Assembly: GCF_009295725.1 (NCBI RefSeq)
Contig: NZ_WHJC01000001.1
Location: 1 to 64,000 of the forward strand
Length of the DNA stretch: 64,000 nt
Direction: 5' to 3'
Source: Clostridium tarantellae
GTDB lineage: Bacteria > Bacillota > Clostridia > Clostridiales > Clostridiaceae
Positions within the stretch are counted from its first letter, which is position 1. Each line of letters opens with the position of its first letter. The position numbers were made by a program, and so were the translations under genes. Positions 38,703 through 49,290 of this stretch are shown in pieces. The notes under the pieces are model-generated. The model saw only the letters and a list, made by a program, of their open reading frames with translations, was not told where the DNA came from and made no database searches.

Positions 38703-39401
38703 TTGAGAATAGCAATAATTTCAGATATACACGGTAATTTATACTCATTAATAAAAGTTTTAGAAGATATTGATTCACAAAATGTTGATTCAATTATATG
38801 TTTAGGAGATTTAGTTGGTTACGGACCTCAACCAAATGAAGTAATTGCACTTATTAAAAAAAGAGGAATCCTCTGCATTAAAGGAAATTATGATGCATCA
38901 GTTGTGGACAATGCTTACACTTACATAAGAGATACCCATATAAACTCTTTTTCTTTACCTTGGACAGTAGAAGAACTTAGAGTTTCTAATAGATATTTTT
39001 TAGATAATCTTCCAAATGATTTAACCCTTAATTGCTGTGACCGAAAAATCAAATTTGTTCACGGAAGTCCTAGAAAAATAAATGAATATTTAACTGAAAA
39101 TTATGAGAAACTTAATGAAGTAATGAATGAATTTGATGGTGACATATTAGTTTGTGCCCATACTCATATTCCTTATTTTAAAGAATTTAACGGAAAGATT
39201 TTAATAAATGATGGCAGTGTTGGTAAACCAAAAAATGGCTGTCCTAATGCAACTTATGTTATTCTAGATTTATTTAATAAAGCAACTCCTAAAATATATA
39301 TACGCTCTGTTGAATACGACTATAGAAAAACTATAAAAGATATGCAAATGAAAAAATTCCCATCTGCCCTTATTAGGTCTTATGAAACTGGAACTGAGTA
39401 A
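38703..39401 (+). CDS. Calcineurin-like phosphoesterase (YfcE/MJ0936 type)
   Basis: 232 aa. Binuclear metallophosphoesterase: SDIHGNL (7-13), GDLVGYGPQPNEV, GNYD (about 62-65), HGSPRK and AHTHIP provide the metal ligands in order. The substrate is unknown; relatives act on small phosphodiesters. It starts with TTG 38703, 8 nt behind a full AGGAGG. Divergent from the M24 peptidase gene. Confidence 0.88.
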   Translation: MRIAIISDIHGNLYSLIKVLEDIDSQNVDSIICLGDLVGYGPQPNEVIALIKKRGILCIKGNYDASVVDNAYTYIRDTHINSFSLPWTVEELRVSNRYFLDNLPNDLTLNCCDRKIKFVHGSPRKINEYLTENYEKLNEVMNEFDGDILVCAHTHIPYFKEFNGKILINDGSVGKPKNGCPNATYVILDLFNKATPKIYIRSVEYDYRKTIKDMQMKKFPSALIRSYETGTE

Positions 39402-39411
39402 TAATAGATTA

Positions 39412-39440
39412 TTGCATTTATTAATATTTTATTGTAAAAT
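39412..39440 (+). promoter_or_regulatory. Probable promoter of asnS
   Basis: TTGCAT (39412-39417), 17 bp, TAAAAT (39435-39440), just before the T-box leader. Confidence 0.5.
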
Positions 39441-39446
39441 TATTTT

Positions 39447-39726
39447 GTTATATAAATTAATATTATATTACTGTGAAGAGAAGAGTATATTTAGGATGTA
39501 GTTTTTAGCGAATAGGTGATGGTGAAAGTCCTATAATGAAACCTTTATTGAAGAACATCTCTGAGTTTCTAACCGAAATCTTTTAGATAGTAGGCTTAGA
39601 CGGAATCTAACCGTTATTAATTGAACAACATTTTTGTGTTGATTTGAGTTGGCTATTTTTATAGCAATTTGGGTGGTATCGCGAATATCCCATTCGTCCC
39701 ATTATGTGGATGAATGGGTTTTTTAT
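39447..39726 (+). promoter_or_regulatory. T-box leader of asnS (specifier AAC, Asn)
   Basis: Stem I region with GAAG-AAC-ATCTCTGAG placing an asparagine codon at 39554-39556. The T-box core is GGGTGGTATCGCGAA (39671-39685, a T where most have C). The terminator is CCCATTCGTCC paired with GGATGAATGGG, then T6. Uncharged tRNA-Asn should open it. The 120 bp between terminator and gene shows nothing further. Confidence 0.93.
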
Positions 39727-39846
39727 ATTTATTAAGATATTTATAGAATTTTAGAATAAATTCTTAATAAATAAAAGAATGTTTTCTAAAATTCTTTAAA
39801 ATTACGAAAAATAAATTAAAATACACTTGAAAGTGAGGATTATAAA

Positions 39847-41244
39847 ATGAAAGATGTAGTTTTAGTTAAAACTCTTTATAGACATACTAATGAGTATGCT
39901 AATAAAACTGTAAAAATTTCTGGTTGGGTAAGAACTTTAAGAGCTTCAAATGCTTTTGGATTTATTGAAGTAAATGATGGTTCTTTCTTTAAAAATACTC
40001 AAATAGTTTTTGATAGTGCTAAAATTGAAAACTTTAAAGAAATTTCTAAACTACCAATAAGTTCATCAATTACAGTTATAGGAACTCTTATAGAAACACC
40101 AGATTCTAAACAACCATTTGAAATTCAAGCTGAAAATATAATTATAGAAGGAATGTCTCATTCAGATTATCCTTTACAAAAGAAAAGACATACTTTTGAA
40201 TATTTAAGAAGTATAGCTCACTTAAGACCAAGAAGTAACGCTTTTTCAGCTGTATTTAGAGTAAGAAGTGTTGCTGCTTATGCTATTCATAAGTTCTTCC
40301 AAGATAAAGGATTTGTATATACTCATACTCCAATTATAACAGGTTCTGACTGTGAAGGTGCTGGAGAAATGTTTAGAGTAACTACTTTAGACTTAAATAA
40401 TGTACCAAAAAATGAAGATGGAACTATAAGCTTTAAAGAAGATTTTTTCCAAAAGGATTCTAATCTTACTGTTTCAGGTCAATTAAATGGTGAATGTTTT
40501 GCATTAGCATTCAGAAACATATATACTTTTGGTCCAACATTTAGAGCTGAAAATTCAAATACAGCAAGACATGCTGCTGAATTCTGGATGATAGAACCTG
40601 AAATTTCATTTGCTGATTTACAAGATAATATGGAATTAGCTGAGGATATGTTAAAGTACGTAATTAAATATGTTATGGATGAGTGTCCAGAAGAAATGAC
40701 ATTCTTTAATCAATTTATTGACAAAGGATTATTAGATAGATTAAACCACATAGTAAACTCTGATTTTGGTAAAGTTTCTTACACTGAAGCTGTTAAATTA
40801 CTTCAGGAATGTGGAAAGCAATTTGAATATCCAGTTGAATGGGGTATTGATCTTCAAACTGAACATGAAAGATATTTAACTGAAGAAATTTATAAAAAAC
40901 CAGTTTTCGTAACGGATTATCCAAAAGATATAAAAGCATTCTATATGAGAATGAATGAAGATGGAAAAACAGTTGCCGCTATGGACTGTTTGGTTCCTGG
41001 AATTGGAGAAATAATTGGTGGAAGCCAAAGAGAAGAAAGACTTGACGTGTTAAAATCAAGAATGGCTGAATTAGATCTTAATGAAGAAGATTATTGGTGG
41101 TATTTAGAGCTTAGAAAATACGGAGAAACTAAACATTCTGGTTTTGGATTAGGATTCGAAAGATTAATAATGTACATTACTGGTATGTCAAATATTAGAG
41201 ATGTAATACCTTTCCCAAGAACTACAGGAACTGCTGAATTTTAA
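39847..41244 (+). CDS. asnS: Asparaginyl-tRNA synthetase
   Basis: 465 aa class II enzyme. OB-fold anticodon domain (about 18-105: [20 protein letters not shown]), catalytic core with the motif 2 region [21 protein letters not shown] and motif 3 [14 protein letters not shown]. Charges tRNA-Asn directly, so this cell need not rely only on the amidation route. The ATG follows GTGAGG. Single gene with T-box and terminator. Confidence 0.97.
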   Translation: MKDVVLVKTLYRHTNEYANKTVKISGWVRTLRASNAFGFIEVNDGSFFKNTQIVFDSAKIENFKEISKLPISSSITVIGTLIETPDSKQPFEIQAENIIIEGMSHSDYPLQKKRHTFEYLRSIAHLRPRSNAFSAVFRVRSVAAYAIHKFFQDKGFVYTHTPIITGSDCEGAGEMFRVTTLDLNNVPKNEDGTISFKEDFFQKDSNLTVSGQLNGECFALAFRNIYTFGPTFRAENSNTARHAAEFWMIEPEISFADLQDNMELAEDMLKYVIKYVMDECPEEMTFFNQFIDKGLLDRLNHIVNSDFGKVSYTEAVKLLQECGKQFEYPVEWGIDLQTEHERYLTEEIYKKPVFVTDYPKDIKAFYMRMNEDGKTVAAMDCLVPGIGEIIGGSQREERLDVLKSRMAELDLNEEDYWWYLELRKYGETKHSGFGLGFERLIMYITGMSNIRDVIPFPRTTGTAEF

Positions 41245-41247
41245 ATA

Positions 41248-41284
41248 AAAAAAGTGTGGAATTAAAAAATTTCACACTTTTTTT
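41248..41284 (+). terminator. Terminator after asnS
   Basis: AAAGTGTGGAAT/ATTTCACACTTT, 12 bp with one G-T pair, then a T run. Confidence 0.85.
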
Positions 41285-41382
41285 ATCACTTTTTATTTAA
41301 GATATTTTATTTATATAATTTTAAAAATTATATTCATTTATTATTTTATATTTTTAAAATTTTTACAAACTAATTTATGTAC

Positions 41383-43863
41383 TTACTTTCCTTCTAACTT
41401 AACAGTTAATTCAAATGATTTTCCCATAGCATTTTCAGTATTTACATTAAATGATATTTTATTATTATCAAAATTTAGTTTAGATATATTTTTATCTGAA
41501 GAAACTAATTCTATACCTGGTTTATTTATTTCTATAGTTAAATTATTTTGTTTAAAAGTAGGATCAGAAACTGATATAGTCAAAGTTCCATCTTTATTTT
41601 CTTTAGTCATAACAGATGCTTTACCTAGTGATGTAATAGATCCTGAAGTATTTTTACCATCAACCCAAAAATTAGCTGCTTCTATATTTAATTTTTTATG
41701 CTTAACTCCTTGAGCTATTTTATCATTTCTAATAATCTCAACTTTAGAATTTTCCGAATAATTTTTCACTTCATTTTTAGACATTCCAGGTAATAAAACA
41801 TAACTGTATTTACTATCTTTTATATTTCTACCATGATTTATATACATAGTTAGATAATTATTTTCTGCTGGTTTATCACCTTTAGCACTGTTTATATCAT
41901 TCCAATTTCCTTTTCTATTTTCTCTTATAATATTTAAAGTTTCTCCTTCTGGAAAATAATATCCAATATCAGCCCCAGCATTATCTCCTTGTAAATATGC
42001 CCATTTAACATTATTTATTTTATCTTTATCACCTAAATTGGCTACTTTTAAATCTCCATCAATAATAAATGGATTTGTTCCTTTTTTATTTATTTTTCTA
42101 TTTTCAATAATAGTTTCTGTTGAATTTTCTTTATCTGGATTAGTTATTGCAGAACCTAATGCTACAATTTCATTATCAAACATAAACCATGATTTATTAG
42201 CTTTTAATTGATCATTTTTATTATTTATTTGCATTCCTGCAACACCATAAATACCTATTTTAGTTCCACCAGACCAGTCATTATTTCCAAGTTCATAATA
42301 AACGTTATTTTGTTCTAAAGATCCAGGGTTTATTCCAGATAATATTTTTTTATCTGTCTTTCTTTTTGTATCTACAGTTGTTCCTGGCATTCTATATGGA
42401 TCTATAGTTGGCCAAAAATTATTAGAAAATTGAGTCAAATCATTGTTATAAAGATAAGTCATTCCATCCCCTTGATGCCAAGGTTTCAAATTTTCCTTAT
42501 TCATAAACTCATATTTAGTAATTCTACTTGAACTTCTTGAAATACCAAAAGCATAATTCTCTCTTTTATGAACAGTTTTATCCATAATATTTAATGCATA
42601 ATGATCTGCATCTTCCTGATTAACTATTATATCTTTATCCTTTAGTATTCTATAGTATTCATTTATAACATTTATAGAATTAAAACTTGTTCCAAAATCA
42701 AAAACTGTTTTTGCTTCTTCAGCCCATTGTTTAACTAAAACTTTTATTTTATTAGACATATCTTTTGGAGCAATCATAGAAATTTTAACCATTCCTTGTA
42801 TTATTCCTGATGCTTGTTTAAATCCATCACTATTATATCTAGAAATAGATCTTCCTCTAACCATATCCATAACATAACCTTTATATATTATTGGTTGAAA
42901 ACTTTCAGATATCCATTTATATATGTTATCTTTTTTTCTAGATTTAATTTCCCAAGGAGTACCTTCTGTTAAGTAAAGTATATTTGATACCTTATCTATA
43001 AGAACGTTTCCATATGAACCAGTATAAGCTACAACTCCATGTTGTACAAAAGATCCATCTGAATAAAATCCATCACCCTTTGTTACATAATCAAATACAC
43101 TAATAATATCCTGTGATCCTTCCAATATTTTACTTTCATCTTTAGAAATAATACCTTGTAGCAATTTATTTATACATACATCTGCTAAATTTGCTCCTGT
43201 ATGATACTTACTTCCTGGATTTATTTCTGGTAAAAACTTTTGAATTGACTTCATATAATTTTCTATTTGAGTCTCTGTGAAATCATCATACATAAGAATT
43301 GTTATGTTATTTATTTTGGCAGGAATACCAATCATCCAATCCCACCAATTTCCATATTTATTTTTATTCTCATTATATGCGTTAGTGTATAGCCAATCCA
43401 TTGCATATGTAATTTTATTTTTTAAATCTTCATTTTTATAATATTTATTATTTGGCAAATTATATGCCATTGACATTGTTAATATATTATTATACATTGA
43501 AGTTATTTTTGCAGGAACTGTTTTATATTCTTTAGAATCTTCCCAAAGCCAATCATTACTTTTATTCATATTTATGGTAGATGAAAGTTTGTCCGTTTGC
43601 TTTTCATACCATTTAATTTTTTTAACTATAGTTCCATTAGATAAATCTAACCTATCTCCACCAGTTAAATCATTTTTCCATTTTAGTCTTAATTCTTCTA
43701 TTAATTGTTCTTTATTAGATTTTATTTCTTTCTTTGATACATTTATGGAATTATCATTAACTATAGCTGCACTTACTACTGTTCCTATAGTTGTTGTAGT
43801 TAAAATACTACTTACTAATGCTGTTGCAATAATCATTTTTATAAAATCTCTACTTTTTAGCAT
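41383..43863 (-). CDS. Secreted polysaccharide lyase family 8 (hyaluronate lyase type)
   Basis: 826 aa. Cleavable-type signal peptide (1-32), a helical toroid domain (about 45-420) and C-terminal beta-sandwich domains. The catalytic set is clear: N225 (GANLADVC), H275 and Y284 (SFVQHGVVAYTGSYGNVLID) and R338 (RGRSISR). Their spacing (50, 9, 54) equals that of N349-H399-Y408-R462 in pneumococcal hyaluronate lyase. It cuts uronic acid polysaccharides by beta-elimination; chondroitin or xanthan-type substrates remain possible. No LPXTG or wall-binding repeats, so it is probably released. A 31-bp palindrome lies upstream. Confidence 0.93.
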   Translation of the reverse strand: MLKSRDFIKMIIATALVSSILTTTTIGTVVSAAIVNDNSINVSKKEIKSNKEQLIEELRLKWKNDLTGGDRLDLSNGTIVKKIKWYEKQTDKLSSTINMNKSNDWLWEDSKEYKTVPAKITSMYNNILTMSMAYNLPNNKYYKNEDLKNKITYAMDWLYTNAYNENKNKYGNWWDWMIGIPAKINNITILMYDDFTETQIENYMKSIQKFLPEINPGSKYHTGANLADVCINKLLQGIISKDESKILEGSQDIISVFDYVTKGDGFYSDGSFVQHGVVAYTGSYGNVLIDKVSNILYLTEGTPWEIKSRKKDNIYKWISESFQPIIYKGYVMDMVRGRSISRYNSDGFKQASGIIQGMVKISMIAPKDMSNKIKVLVKQWAEEAKTVFDFGTSFNSINVINEYYRILKDKDIIVNQEDADHYALNIMDKTVHKRENYAFGISRSSSRITKYEFMNKENLKPWHQGDGMTYLYNNDLTQFSNNFWPTIDPYRMPGTTVDTKRKTDKKILSGINPGSLEQNNVYYELGNNDWSGGTKIGIYGVAGMQINNKNDQLKANKSWFMFDNEIVALGSAITNPDKENSTETIIENRKINKKGTNPFIIDGDLKVANLGDKDKINNVKWAYLQGDNAGADIGYYFPEGETLNIIRENRKGNWNDINSAKGDKPAENNYLTMYINHGRNIKDSKYSYVLLPGMSKNEVKNYSENSKVEIIRNDKIAQGVKHKKLNIEAANFWVDGKNTSGSITSLGKASVMTKENKDGTLTISVSDPTFKQNNLTIEINKPGIELVSSDKNISKLNFDNNKISFNVNTENAMGKSFELTVKLEGK

Positions 43864-43896
43864 GAGCCCTCCATAATTAAATCTTATTTATTATAT

Positions 43897-43927
43897 AAAC
43901 TTTGTTTCATATTATGAAACAAAGTTT
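43897..43927. promoter_or_regulatory. 31-bp palindrome upstream of the lyase gene (probable operator)
   Basis: AAACTTTGTTTCAT and its exact complement are separated by ATT: two 14-bp arms, no mismatch, 34-64 bp before the lyase ATG. A TATAAT-like -10 (minus strand) abuts it. A regulator dimer site is likely; no regulator gene lies next to it. Confidence 0.7.
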
Positions 43928-43986
43928 CATTTATAACACCATTATTGTATACCATTACAAGTAAAAAATCAACATATCTATATAAA

Positions 43987-44021
43987 AATAGAATATGGTA
44001 AATATATTACCATATTCTATT
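43987..44021 (-). terminator. Terminator after pepA
   Basis: A 15-bp perfect stem (AATAGAATATGGTAA) with a 5-nt loop, 8 bp after the pepA stop. Confidence 0.8.
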
Positions 44022-44029
44022 TAAAGACT

Positions 44030-45508
44030 TTATATTCTATTTTTTATAAGTTCATATAGAGTTCTTATTCCAGCTCCTGTTGCTCCTTTTACACAATAAT
44101 CCCAAGAAGAATCAATATAAGCCGGACCAGCTATATCTAAATGTAACCAAGATTTATTTTCAACAAATTCTCCTACAAATAATCCTGCTGTTATAGCCCC
44201 AGCATATTTTCCACCTATATTTTTCAAATCTGCTATATCAGATTCTATAAGCTTTTTATAATCATCAAAATTAGGCATTTGCCACATTTTTTCTCCTGTA
44301 ATATCTGTTGCTTTTTTTAATTCATTATAAAATTCATTATTATTAGTTACTACAGCAGTTACATCTGTTCCTAAAGAAACTACAGCTGCACCTGTTAAAG
44401 TAGCTACATCTATAACCTCATTAACTTTTTCATTTCTAATAATATAAGTAATTGCATCTATAAGAGTTAATCTTCCTTCTGCATCAGTATTTAATACTTC
44501 TATTGTCTTTCCTGCCATTGAGTTTATTATATCTCCTGGTTTATAAGCATGACCAGATATCAAGTTTTCACAAGCCGCAACTACAGCTATAACATTTGCT
44601 TTTAATTTATTTTTTGCAATAGAACACATGGCTCCTATAACTGTTGCCGCACCTCCCATATCAGCTTTCATGGTAACCATACCTTCAGTTGATTTTATTG
44701 AATATCCACCAGCATCATAAGTTATTCCTTTACCTACCAACCCAATTTTTTTGTCTTTATTTTCCTCATCACCAAAATATCTCATTATAATTAATCTTGG
44801 TTTATTGTCCGAACCCTTACCTACTGATAAAAATGCATCCATCCCTAAAGCTTCTATTTCTATGTCATTAAAAATTTCAACTTCAAAATTATACTTTTCT
44901 CCAAACTCTATAGCTTTTATTCCTAAAGTTTCAGGATAGATAACATTAGCTGGTTCATTAACTATATCCCTAGCATCATATATAGATTTTACAATATTAT
45001 TAGTTTCATCTAAACTTTTTTCATAGTCTTTTATTTTAATATCATCTATTTCTTGTCCATCAATATATATATTTATTACTTTTTGTTCACTTTTATTTTT
45101 CTTATATTTATCAAATTTATAAGCTGATAAATTTAATCCTTCTGAAATAATTTTAAGTGACTCTTCTACTGATATATTGTTAATATTTATAAACTCAAGA
45201 AAAATTTCTTCGCTTTTTAATTTTTCTATAGTTTTTTGAACTTTTCCAAAAGCTCTTCTTAACTTCTCTCTATTAACATCCTCTTCTTTACCTAACCCTA
45301 AAATTATTACATCTTGAATTACATCATTAACATTTCTTGTTAATTCAGCTATCTCTCCAAAACTTCCTTTGAATTGATCTTTATTTTTTAATCTAGCTAA
45401 TTTTTTATTAATTTCCTTATCTTCAACTTGTAACTTTTCTTCAAATAAAGGTAATACTATAGTATCTACTTCATTTGAAGTTTTTCTTTTAATCCATACA
45501 TTATACAT
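44030..45508 (-). CDS. pepA: Cytosol (leucyl) aminopeptidase, M17 family
   Basis: 492 aa. Removes N-terminal residues from peptides using two metal ions. Catalytic domain with [31 protein letters not shown] and the family signature [13 protein letters not shown], which carries metal ligands. The N-terminal macro-like domain is divergent. I use ATG 45508 with GAGGTG 6 nt upstream; the GTG 9 bp earlier is part of that site. Single gene. Confidence 0.94.
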   Translation of the reverse strand: MYNVWIKRKTSNEVDTIVLPLFEEKLQVEDKEINKKLARLKNKDQFKGSFGEIAELTRNVNDVIQDVIILGLGKEEDVNREKLRRAFGKVQKTIEKLKSEEIFLEFININNISVEESLKIISEGLNLSAYKFDKYKKNKSEQKVINIYIDGQEIDDIKIKDYEKSLDETNNIVKSIYDARDIVNEPANVIYPETLGIKAIEFGEKYNFEVEIFNDIEIEALGMDAFLSVGKGSDNKPRLIIMRYFGDEENKDKKIGLVGKGITYDAGGYSIKSTEGMVTMKADMGGAATVIGAMCSIAKNKLKANVIAVVAACENLISGHAYKPGDIINSMAGKTIEVLNTDAEGRLTLIDAITYIIRNEKVNEVIDVATLTGAAVVSLGTDVTAVVTNNNEFYNELKKATDITGEKMWQMPNFDDYKKLIESDIADLKNIGGKYAGAITAGLFVGEFVENKSWLHLDIAGPAYIDSSWDYCVKGATGAGIRTLYELIKNRI

Positions 45509-45584
45509 CTTAATCACCTCTTACTTTCTAATTGTTACTAATAATTATATTATACTACTTTTTATTTTTTTAAATTATAATAAT

Positions 45585-45626
45585 AAAGTCATGATTGTTA
45601 GTAATATTCTAATAAAATCATGACTT
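45585..45626 (-). terminator. Hairpin after the YcxB-like gene
   Basis: AAAGTCATGATT/AATCATGACTTT, 12 bp around a 19-nt loop, 14 bp after the stop. The T-run is weak on the minus strand. Confidence 0.6.
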
Positions 45627-45640
45627 TTAAAAAATATTCT

Positions 45641-46180
45641 TTATATACTTTGTATAATACTTAAATAAGTTTTAAATTTTTTATATTCTTCTAAATCTTT
45701 AATAAAATCCTTAGAACTTTTATCTTTGTTAAAAGCTTTTTGTGAAATTATAATATGCTCTACTGAAGATATAGTAATATATAAATCATTATTAATAATC
45801 AAAGCATTTTTAATTATGTTCCAAGGATATATTTTAGTTTTAGAATTATACTTAACATTTAATCCTTCATTTAATAATTCTACACTACATTGACCAAACA
45901 TATTTAATTCTTCAAAAAGTTTAATATCTTTTTCTATTTTCTTTAATAGTATTTTTTTATTTTTTATATTACAATACAAAGAAAATACTCCCCACCCACC
46001 AAGAGTAATAATATATAAAATATCAGAAAAATTTTTATTATTCACCAGAAATAATCTAGTCATTATTATTACTAATATACAACCTATAAATTCCAATAAA
46101 ACTTGATATCTTAATTCATAATTTATATATTTTACTCTACATTTTTTATATAATTCTTTTGTTAAATTAAAACATAACAT
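45641..46180 (-). CDS. Membrane protein with YcxB-like C-terminal domain, unknown role
   Basis: 179 aa. Two hydrophobic helices (about 25-45 and 53-70), then a cytoplasmic domain whose pattern (YNSKTKIYPWNIIKNALIIN, then LYITISSVEHIIISQKAF) resembles YcxB-like proteins. No catalytic motif seen, and I assign no function. The start is ATG 46180, 5 nt after GGGGGTGG; a frame 21 bp longer covers that site. Single gene between nrdG and pepA. Confidence 0.7.
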   Translation of the reverse strand: MLCFNLTKELYKKCRVKYINYELRYQVLLEFIGCILVIIMTRLFLVNNKNFSDILYIITLGGWGVFSLYCNIKNKKILLKKIEKDIKLFEELNMFGQCSVELLNEGLNVKYNSKTKIYPWNIIKNALIINNDLYITISSVEHIIISQKAFNKDKSSKDFIKDLEEYKKFKTYLSIIQSI

Positions 46181-46343
46181 CAAGTCCACCCCCCTATACA
46201 TAATAATTATTAAAATCTTATTTATCTTAATTTTTTCTATTTATTCTATAAATTTACACAAAAAATTTCTAAATTATAATATCTCTTTCTTAATTAATAT
46301 TATAACAATCTTTATATCTATTATTACATTTTTTATTAAATAA

Positions 46344-46853
46344 TTAATAATTTAACACTATAATCTTATTAGTAGTTAAGCTTTCTTTAACATCTATTAT
46401 TCTTTGATTAGTAGACCCCTTATATTTTAATCCATTTTTTATTTTATTAATTTCAAATTTACCTTCAACTAAAACATTTATATTTTGTAAAAGTTCTTTC
46501 CACCCATTTTTCCTATGCAAATTTTCTAATATATATTCAAAGGTGTATCCAGTATAACACCATATATTTAATCCTAAACTGCTTATTTCTTTAGCCATGT
46601 ACGCAAATTTTTCAGCTTGCTCTAAAGGATCTCCTCCACTAAAAGTTACTCCTTTTAACATAGGATTAGCTTTAATATCTTCTATAAGTTTATCCATATT
46701 AAATTCTTCACCTAAATTAAAATCATGAGTATCTTTGTTAAAGCATCCTAGACAATTATGTTTACATCCTTGTGAAAAAAAAACTCTTCTCATACCTGGT
46801 CCATTTACTAAACTTTCATAAGCAATTCCTGCCAATCTTATATTTTTTTCCAT
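46344..46853 (-). CDS. nrdG: Anaerobic ribonucleotide reductase activase
   Basis: 169 aa radical-SAM enzyme that makes the glycyl radical on NrdD. The CxxxCxxC cluster motif is C30-C34-C37 (CKHNCLGC) followed by FNKDTHDF; GVTFSGGDPLEQ is the GGD SAM-binding motif. The ATG follows GAGGTG. Its partner nrdD is 9 kb away and separately transcribed, which is less usual than an nrdDG operon. Confidence 0.95.
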   Translation of the reverse strand: MEKNIRLAGIAYESLVNGPGMRRVFFSQGCKHNCLGCFNKDTHDFNLGEEFNMDKLIEDIKANPMLKGVTFSGGDPLEQAEKFAYMAKEISSLGLNIWCYTGYTFEYILENLHRKNGWKELLQNINVLVEGKFEINKIKNGLKYKGSTNQRIIDVKESLTTNKIIVLNY

Positions 46854-47028
46854 TCAATTCACCTCATAAACATAATAACATAATAATATTATGAAATTAT
46901 TAAATTTATTATACAAATATATTATTGTTTTATTATATTTTAAATTTATAAAATTTTATCTTTAATGATTAAAAAAATAATACTTGGACAACATTATAAT
47001 AGATATTAAATTAGGGGGAATTAAAATT

Positions 47029-47679
47029 ATGACTGATAAAGAATTATTTTTGCAAATTGAAAAACATTTATTAGAGGATGCTAATCCATCTATATATTTA
47101 AGAAATATTTTAAATAATGAATCCTTTAAAAACTCAATATTTTCTATATTATATGAATTAAAAAATATACAACAAAATCCTAATTATCATCCAGAAGGTT
47201 GCGTTTTAACTCATACTCTTTTAGTAGTTGATGAAGCTGCAAAAATTAGAAAAAAAGCAAATAATAAAGCCGCTTTTATGTGGGCTGCTCTTTTCCATGA
47301 TATAGGTAAAGCTAAAACTACTTTAGAAATTGATGATGAAATTGTTGATAAAAATCATGATAGGGTTGGCGCTGAGATGGTAAGACGTATTTTACGTGAA
47401 GTTAGTACTAATAATAACTTTAATAATTATGTTATAAATTTAGTTAAACATCATATGACTCATTTTTATGTTTTAAATAAATCATCATATGGAGAAGTTC
47501 ACCATATGATTTATAATGCAAATATATATGATTTAGCACTACTTTCTTATTGTGATAGAATTGGTAAAAACATAGTAAATCCAACTACAAAATATAAAAT
47601 CTTAAAATCTATAAATCAATTCTTAAATATAATTTCTAAACGCACATATAAAAATTATTCTTCTTTAAATATAAATTAA
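47029..47679 (+). CDS. HD-domain phosphohydrolase
   Basis: 216 aa. HD metal site: H62 (THTLLVVDEA), H90-D91 (ALFHDIGKAKTT), then VKHHMTHF and a distal Asp (SYCDRIGK). The fold resembles small HD hydrolases near tRNA nucleotidyltransferases, but the substrate is unknown. I start at ATG 47029, 9 nt after GGGGG; a TTG 45 bp upstream has no ribosome site. Confidence 0.85.
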   Translation: MTDKELFLQIEKHLLEDANPSIYLRNILNNESFKNSIFSILYELKNIQQNPNYHPEGCVLTHTLLVVDEAAKIRKKANNKAAFMWAALFHDIGKAKTTLEIDDEIVDKNHDRVGAEMVRRILREVSTNNNFNNYVINLVKHHMTHFYVLNKSSYGEVHHMIYNANIYDLALLSYCDRIGKNIVNPTTKYKILKSINQFLNIISKRTYKNYSSLNIN

Positions 47680-47722
47680 AATTTATTTAATAAGACATAA
47701 CTAAATTAATCTATATATAGAT

Positions 47723-47753
47723 AAAGAGTAGACTTCTAAAGCCTACTCTTTTT
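47723..47753. terminator. Bidirectional terminator between HD gene and MATE gene
   Basis: AAAGAGTAG/CTACTCTTT arms with T runs on both sides between convergent genes. Confidence 0.82.
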
Positions 47754-47768
47754 ATTGATTTACAATAT

Positions 47769-49157
47769 TTACATTTCTAATTCTAAATTATTAGGAATTT
47801 CTATATCACTTATAACATTTTTTAGCCATTTTCCCGTTTTTAATCTTCTAGTTTGGAATATTGCTTTTATTATTTCTTCAGTACATATTAAAAAGAATAC
47901 TCCCTCAATAGGTAATTTAAGTAAAATAGCTCCTATAAAAGAAATTGGTACAGAATAAAACCATATAGTACATCCTTGAAGAAGCATAGCAAAAGTAGTA
48001 TCACCACCACCCCTAAATACTCCAATTATCATAACCATATTATAAGATCTTAATGTAAAAAATACTGCCATTATTTTTAGCACTTTTATAGTAGAAGTAT
48101 ACGTTTCAGTAGTAACATTAAATGGTTTAAGAACTAACGGTGCCATTAACCATATAACTATACCTAGCAAAAATCCAATAACTATTGACATTTTAGCAAT
48201 ATTATGTGAATACTCTCTTGCTACTTCTTCCTCATTAGCTCCTATTTTATTTCCAATAATTATAGTAGCTGCACTAGCTAATCCTACTAATAAAACTAAA
48301 AATAAATTATTTAAAGTAGTTGCTATTTGCATTGTAGCTACTGCATTTGTTCCAATGCGTGCATAAGCTATTGAATAAGCTGTTAATCCAATAGACCAAA
48401 CTAATTCATTAGCTATAACTGACCAAGATGTTTTAAAATACACTTTTATAGTATTAAAATTAAAGGTAAACATATCTTTTAATTTAGCTGCTACTTTATT
48501 ATTAGTTATATATATTACACTAATAATAAAAATCATTTCTATAAAACGAGCTATTGTTGTTGCTAATGCAGCTCCACTAACACCCATAATAGGTGCTCCT
48601 AAATTACCAAATATAAATACCCAATTTAAAAAAGCATTTGTTAAAACACCTATTAAACTAGCATACATAGGCAATTTTACTTGTTCAGTACTTCTTAAAG
48701 CAGATGAATATGCTTGAGTAAAACTCATAACTAAACAACTTATAGAAACAATTTTAAGATATGATGAACCTAAAGTAATAACCTCTGAATCTTGCGATAA
48801 AATCATCATTATTTCTTCTGAAAAAAATGCCGCTCCTAATCCAAACAATATAGAAGCAATTAATCCTATAGTAATATTAACACCTAAAAATGTTTTAATA
48901 TTTTTAACATCTTTCTTGCCCCAAAACTGAGCCATAAATATACTTGCTCCAGCATTTATTCCCATAATACATAAAGTAAAAATAAAAATATACTGATTTG
49001 CTAACCCAACAGAAGCTATAGGTGCTTCACCTAATCTACCTACCATAACATTATCAATTAAATTTAATGATGATGTTATAAAACTTTGAACAGTAATAGG
49101 TAATGCTAAAGCAAACATAGTTGATAAAAATATTTTATCTTTTAAAATTTTTTTCAC
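47769..49157 (-). CDS. MATE family efflux transporter
   Basis: 462 aa with about 12 TM helices. Opens FALALPITVQSFITSSLNLI and has DNVMVGRLGEAPIASVGLANQ, the MATE N-lobe signature, with a matching C-lobe. Exports drugs or metabolites using Na+ or H+; the substrate is unknown. It starts with GTG 49157, 8 nt after AAGGGGG. It has a long structured leader (about 49160-49340) that suggests control at RNA level, and stands divergent to the GntR-ABC cassette. Confidence 0.9.
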   Translation of the reverse strand: MKKILKDKIFLSTMFALALPITVQSFITSSLNLIDNVMVGRLGEAPIASVGLANQYIFIFTLCIMGINAGASIFMAQFWGKKDVKNIKTFLGVNITIGLIASILFGLGAAFFSEEIMMILSQDSEVITLGSSYLKIVSISCLVMSFTQAYSSALRSTEQVKLPMYASLIGVLTNAFLNWVFIFGNLGAPIMGVSGAALATTIARFIEMIFIISVIYITNNKVAAKLKDMFTFNFNTIKVYFKTSWSVIANELVWSIGLTAYSIAYARIGTNAVATMQIATTLNNLFLVLLVGLASAATIIIGNKIGANEEEVAREYSHNIAKMSIVIGFLLGIVIWLMAPLVLKPFNVTTETYTSTIKVLKIMAVFFTLRSYNMVMIIGVFRGGGDTTFAMLLQGCTIWFYSVPISFIGAILLKLPIEGVFFLICTEEIIKAIFQTRRLKTGKWLKNVISDIEIPNNLELEM

Positions 49158-49184
49158 TATAAATCCCCCTTAATTTTATAAGCT

Positions 49185-49273
49185 TTAGCCAAATATACCT
49201 GCCTTTATTGCTTAAACAATAACTCATACCCTATGAAAAATGGCTAAATTTTCAAAACACATAGGATAGCCAA
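49185..49273 (-). promoter_or_regulatory. Structured leader of the MATE gene, candidate regulatory RNA
   Basis: On the minus-strand transcript: TGGCTA (49272-49267) pairs with TAGCCA (49246-49241); CCTATG in that loop (49265-49260) pairs with CATAGG downstream (49235-49230), an H-type pseudoknot. A hairpin TTATTG/CAATAA (49222-49205) follows. A third element TGGCTAA (49191-49185) can pair with the same TTAGCCA (49247-49241), giving two exclusive folds. I match it to no known riboswitch. Confidence 0.5.
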
Positions 49274-49290
49274 TTTTAAAAAATCCGAAC

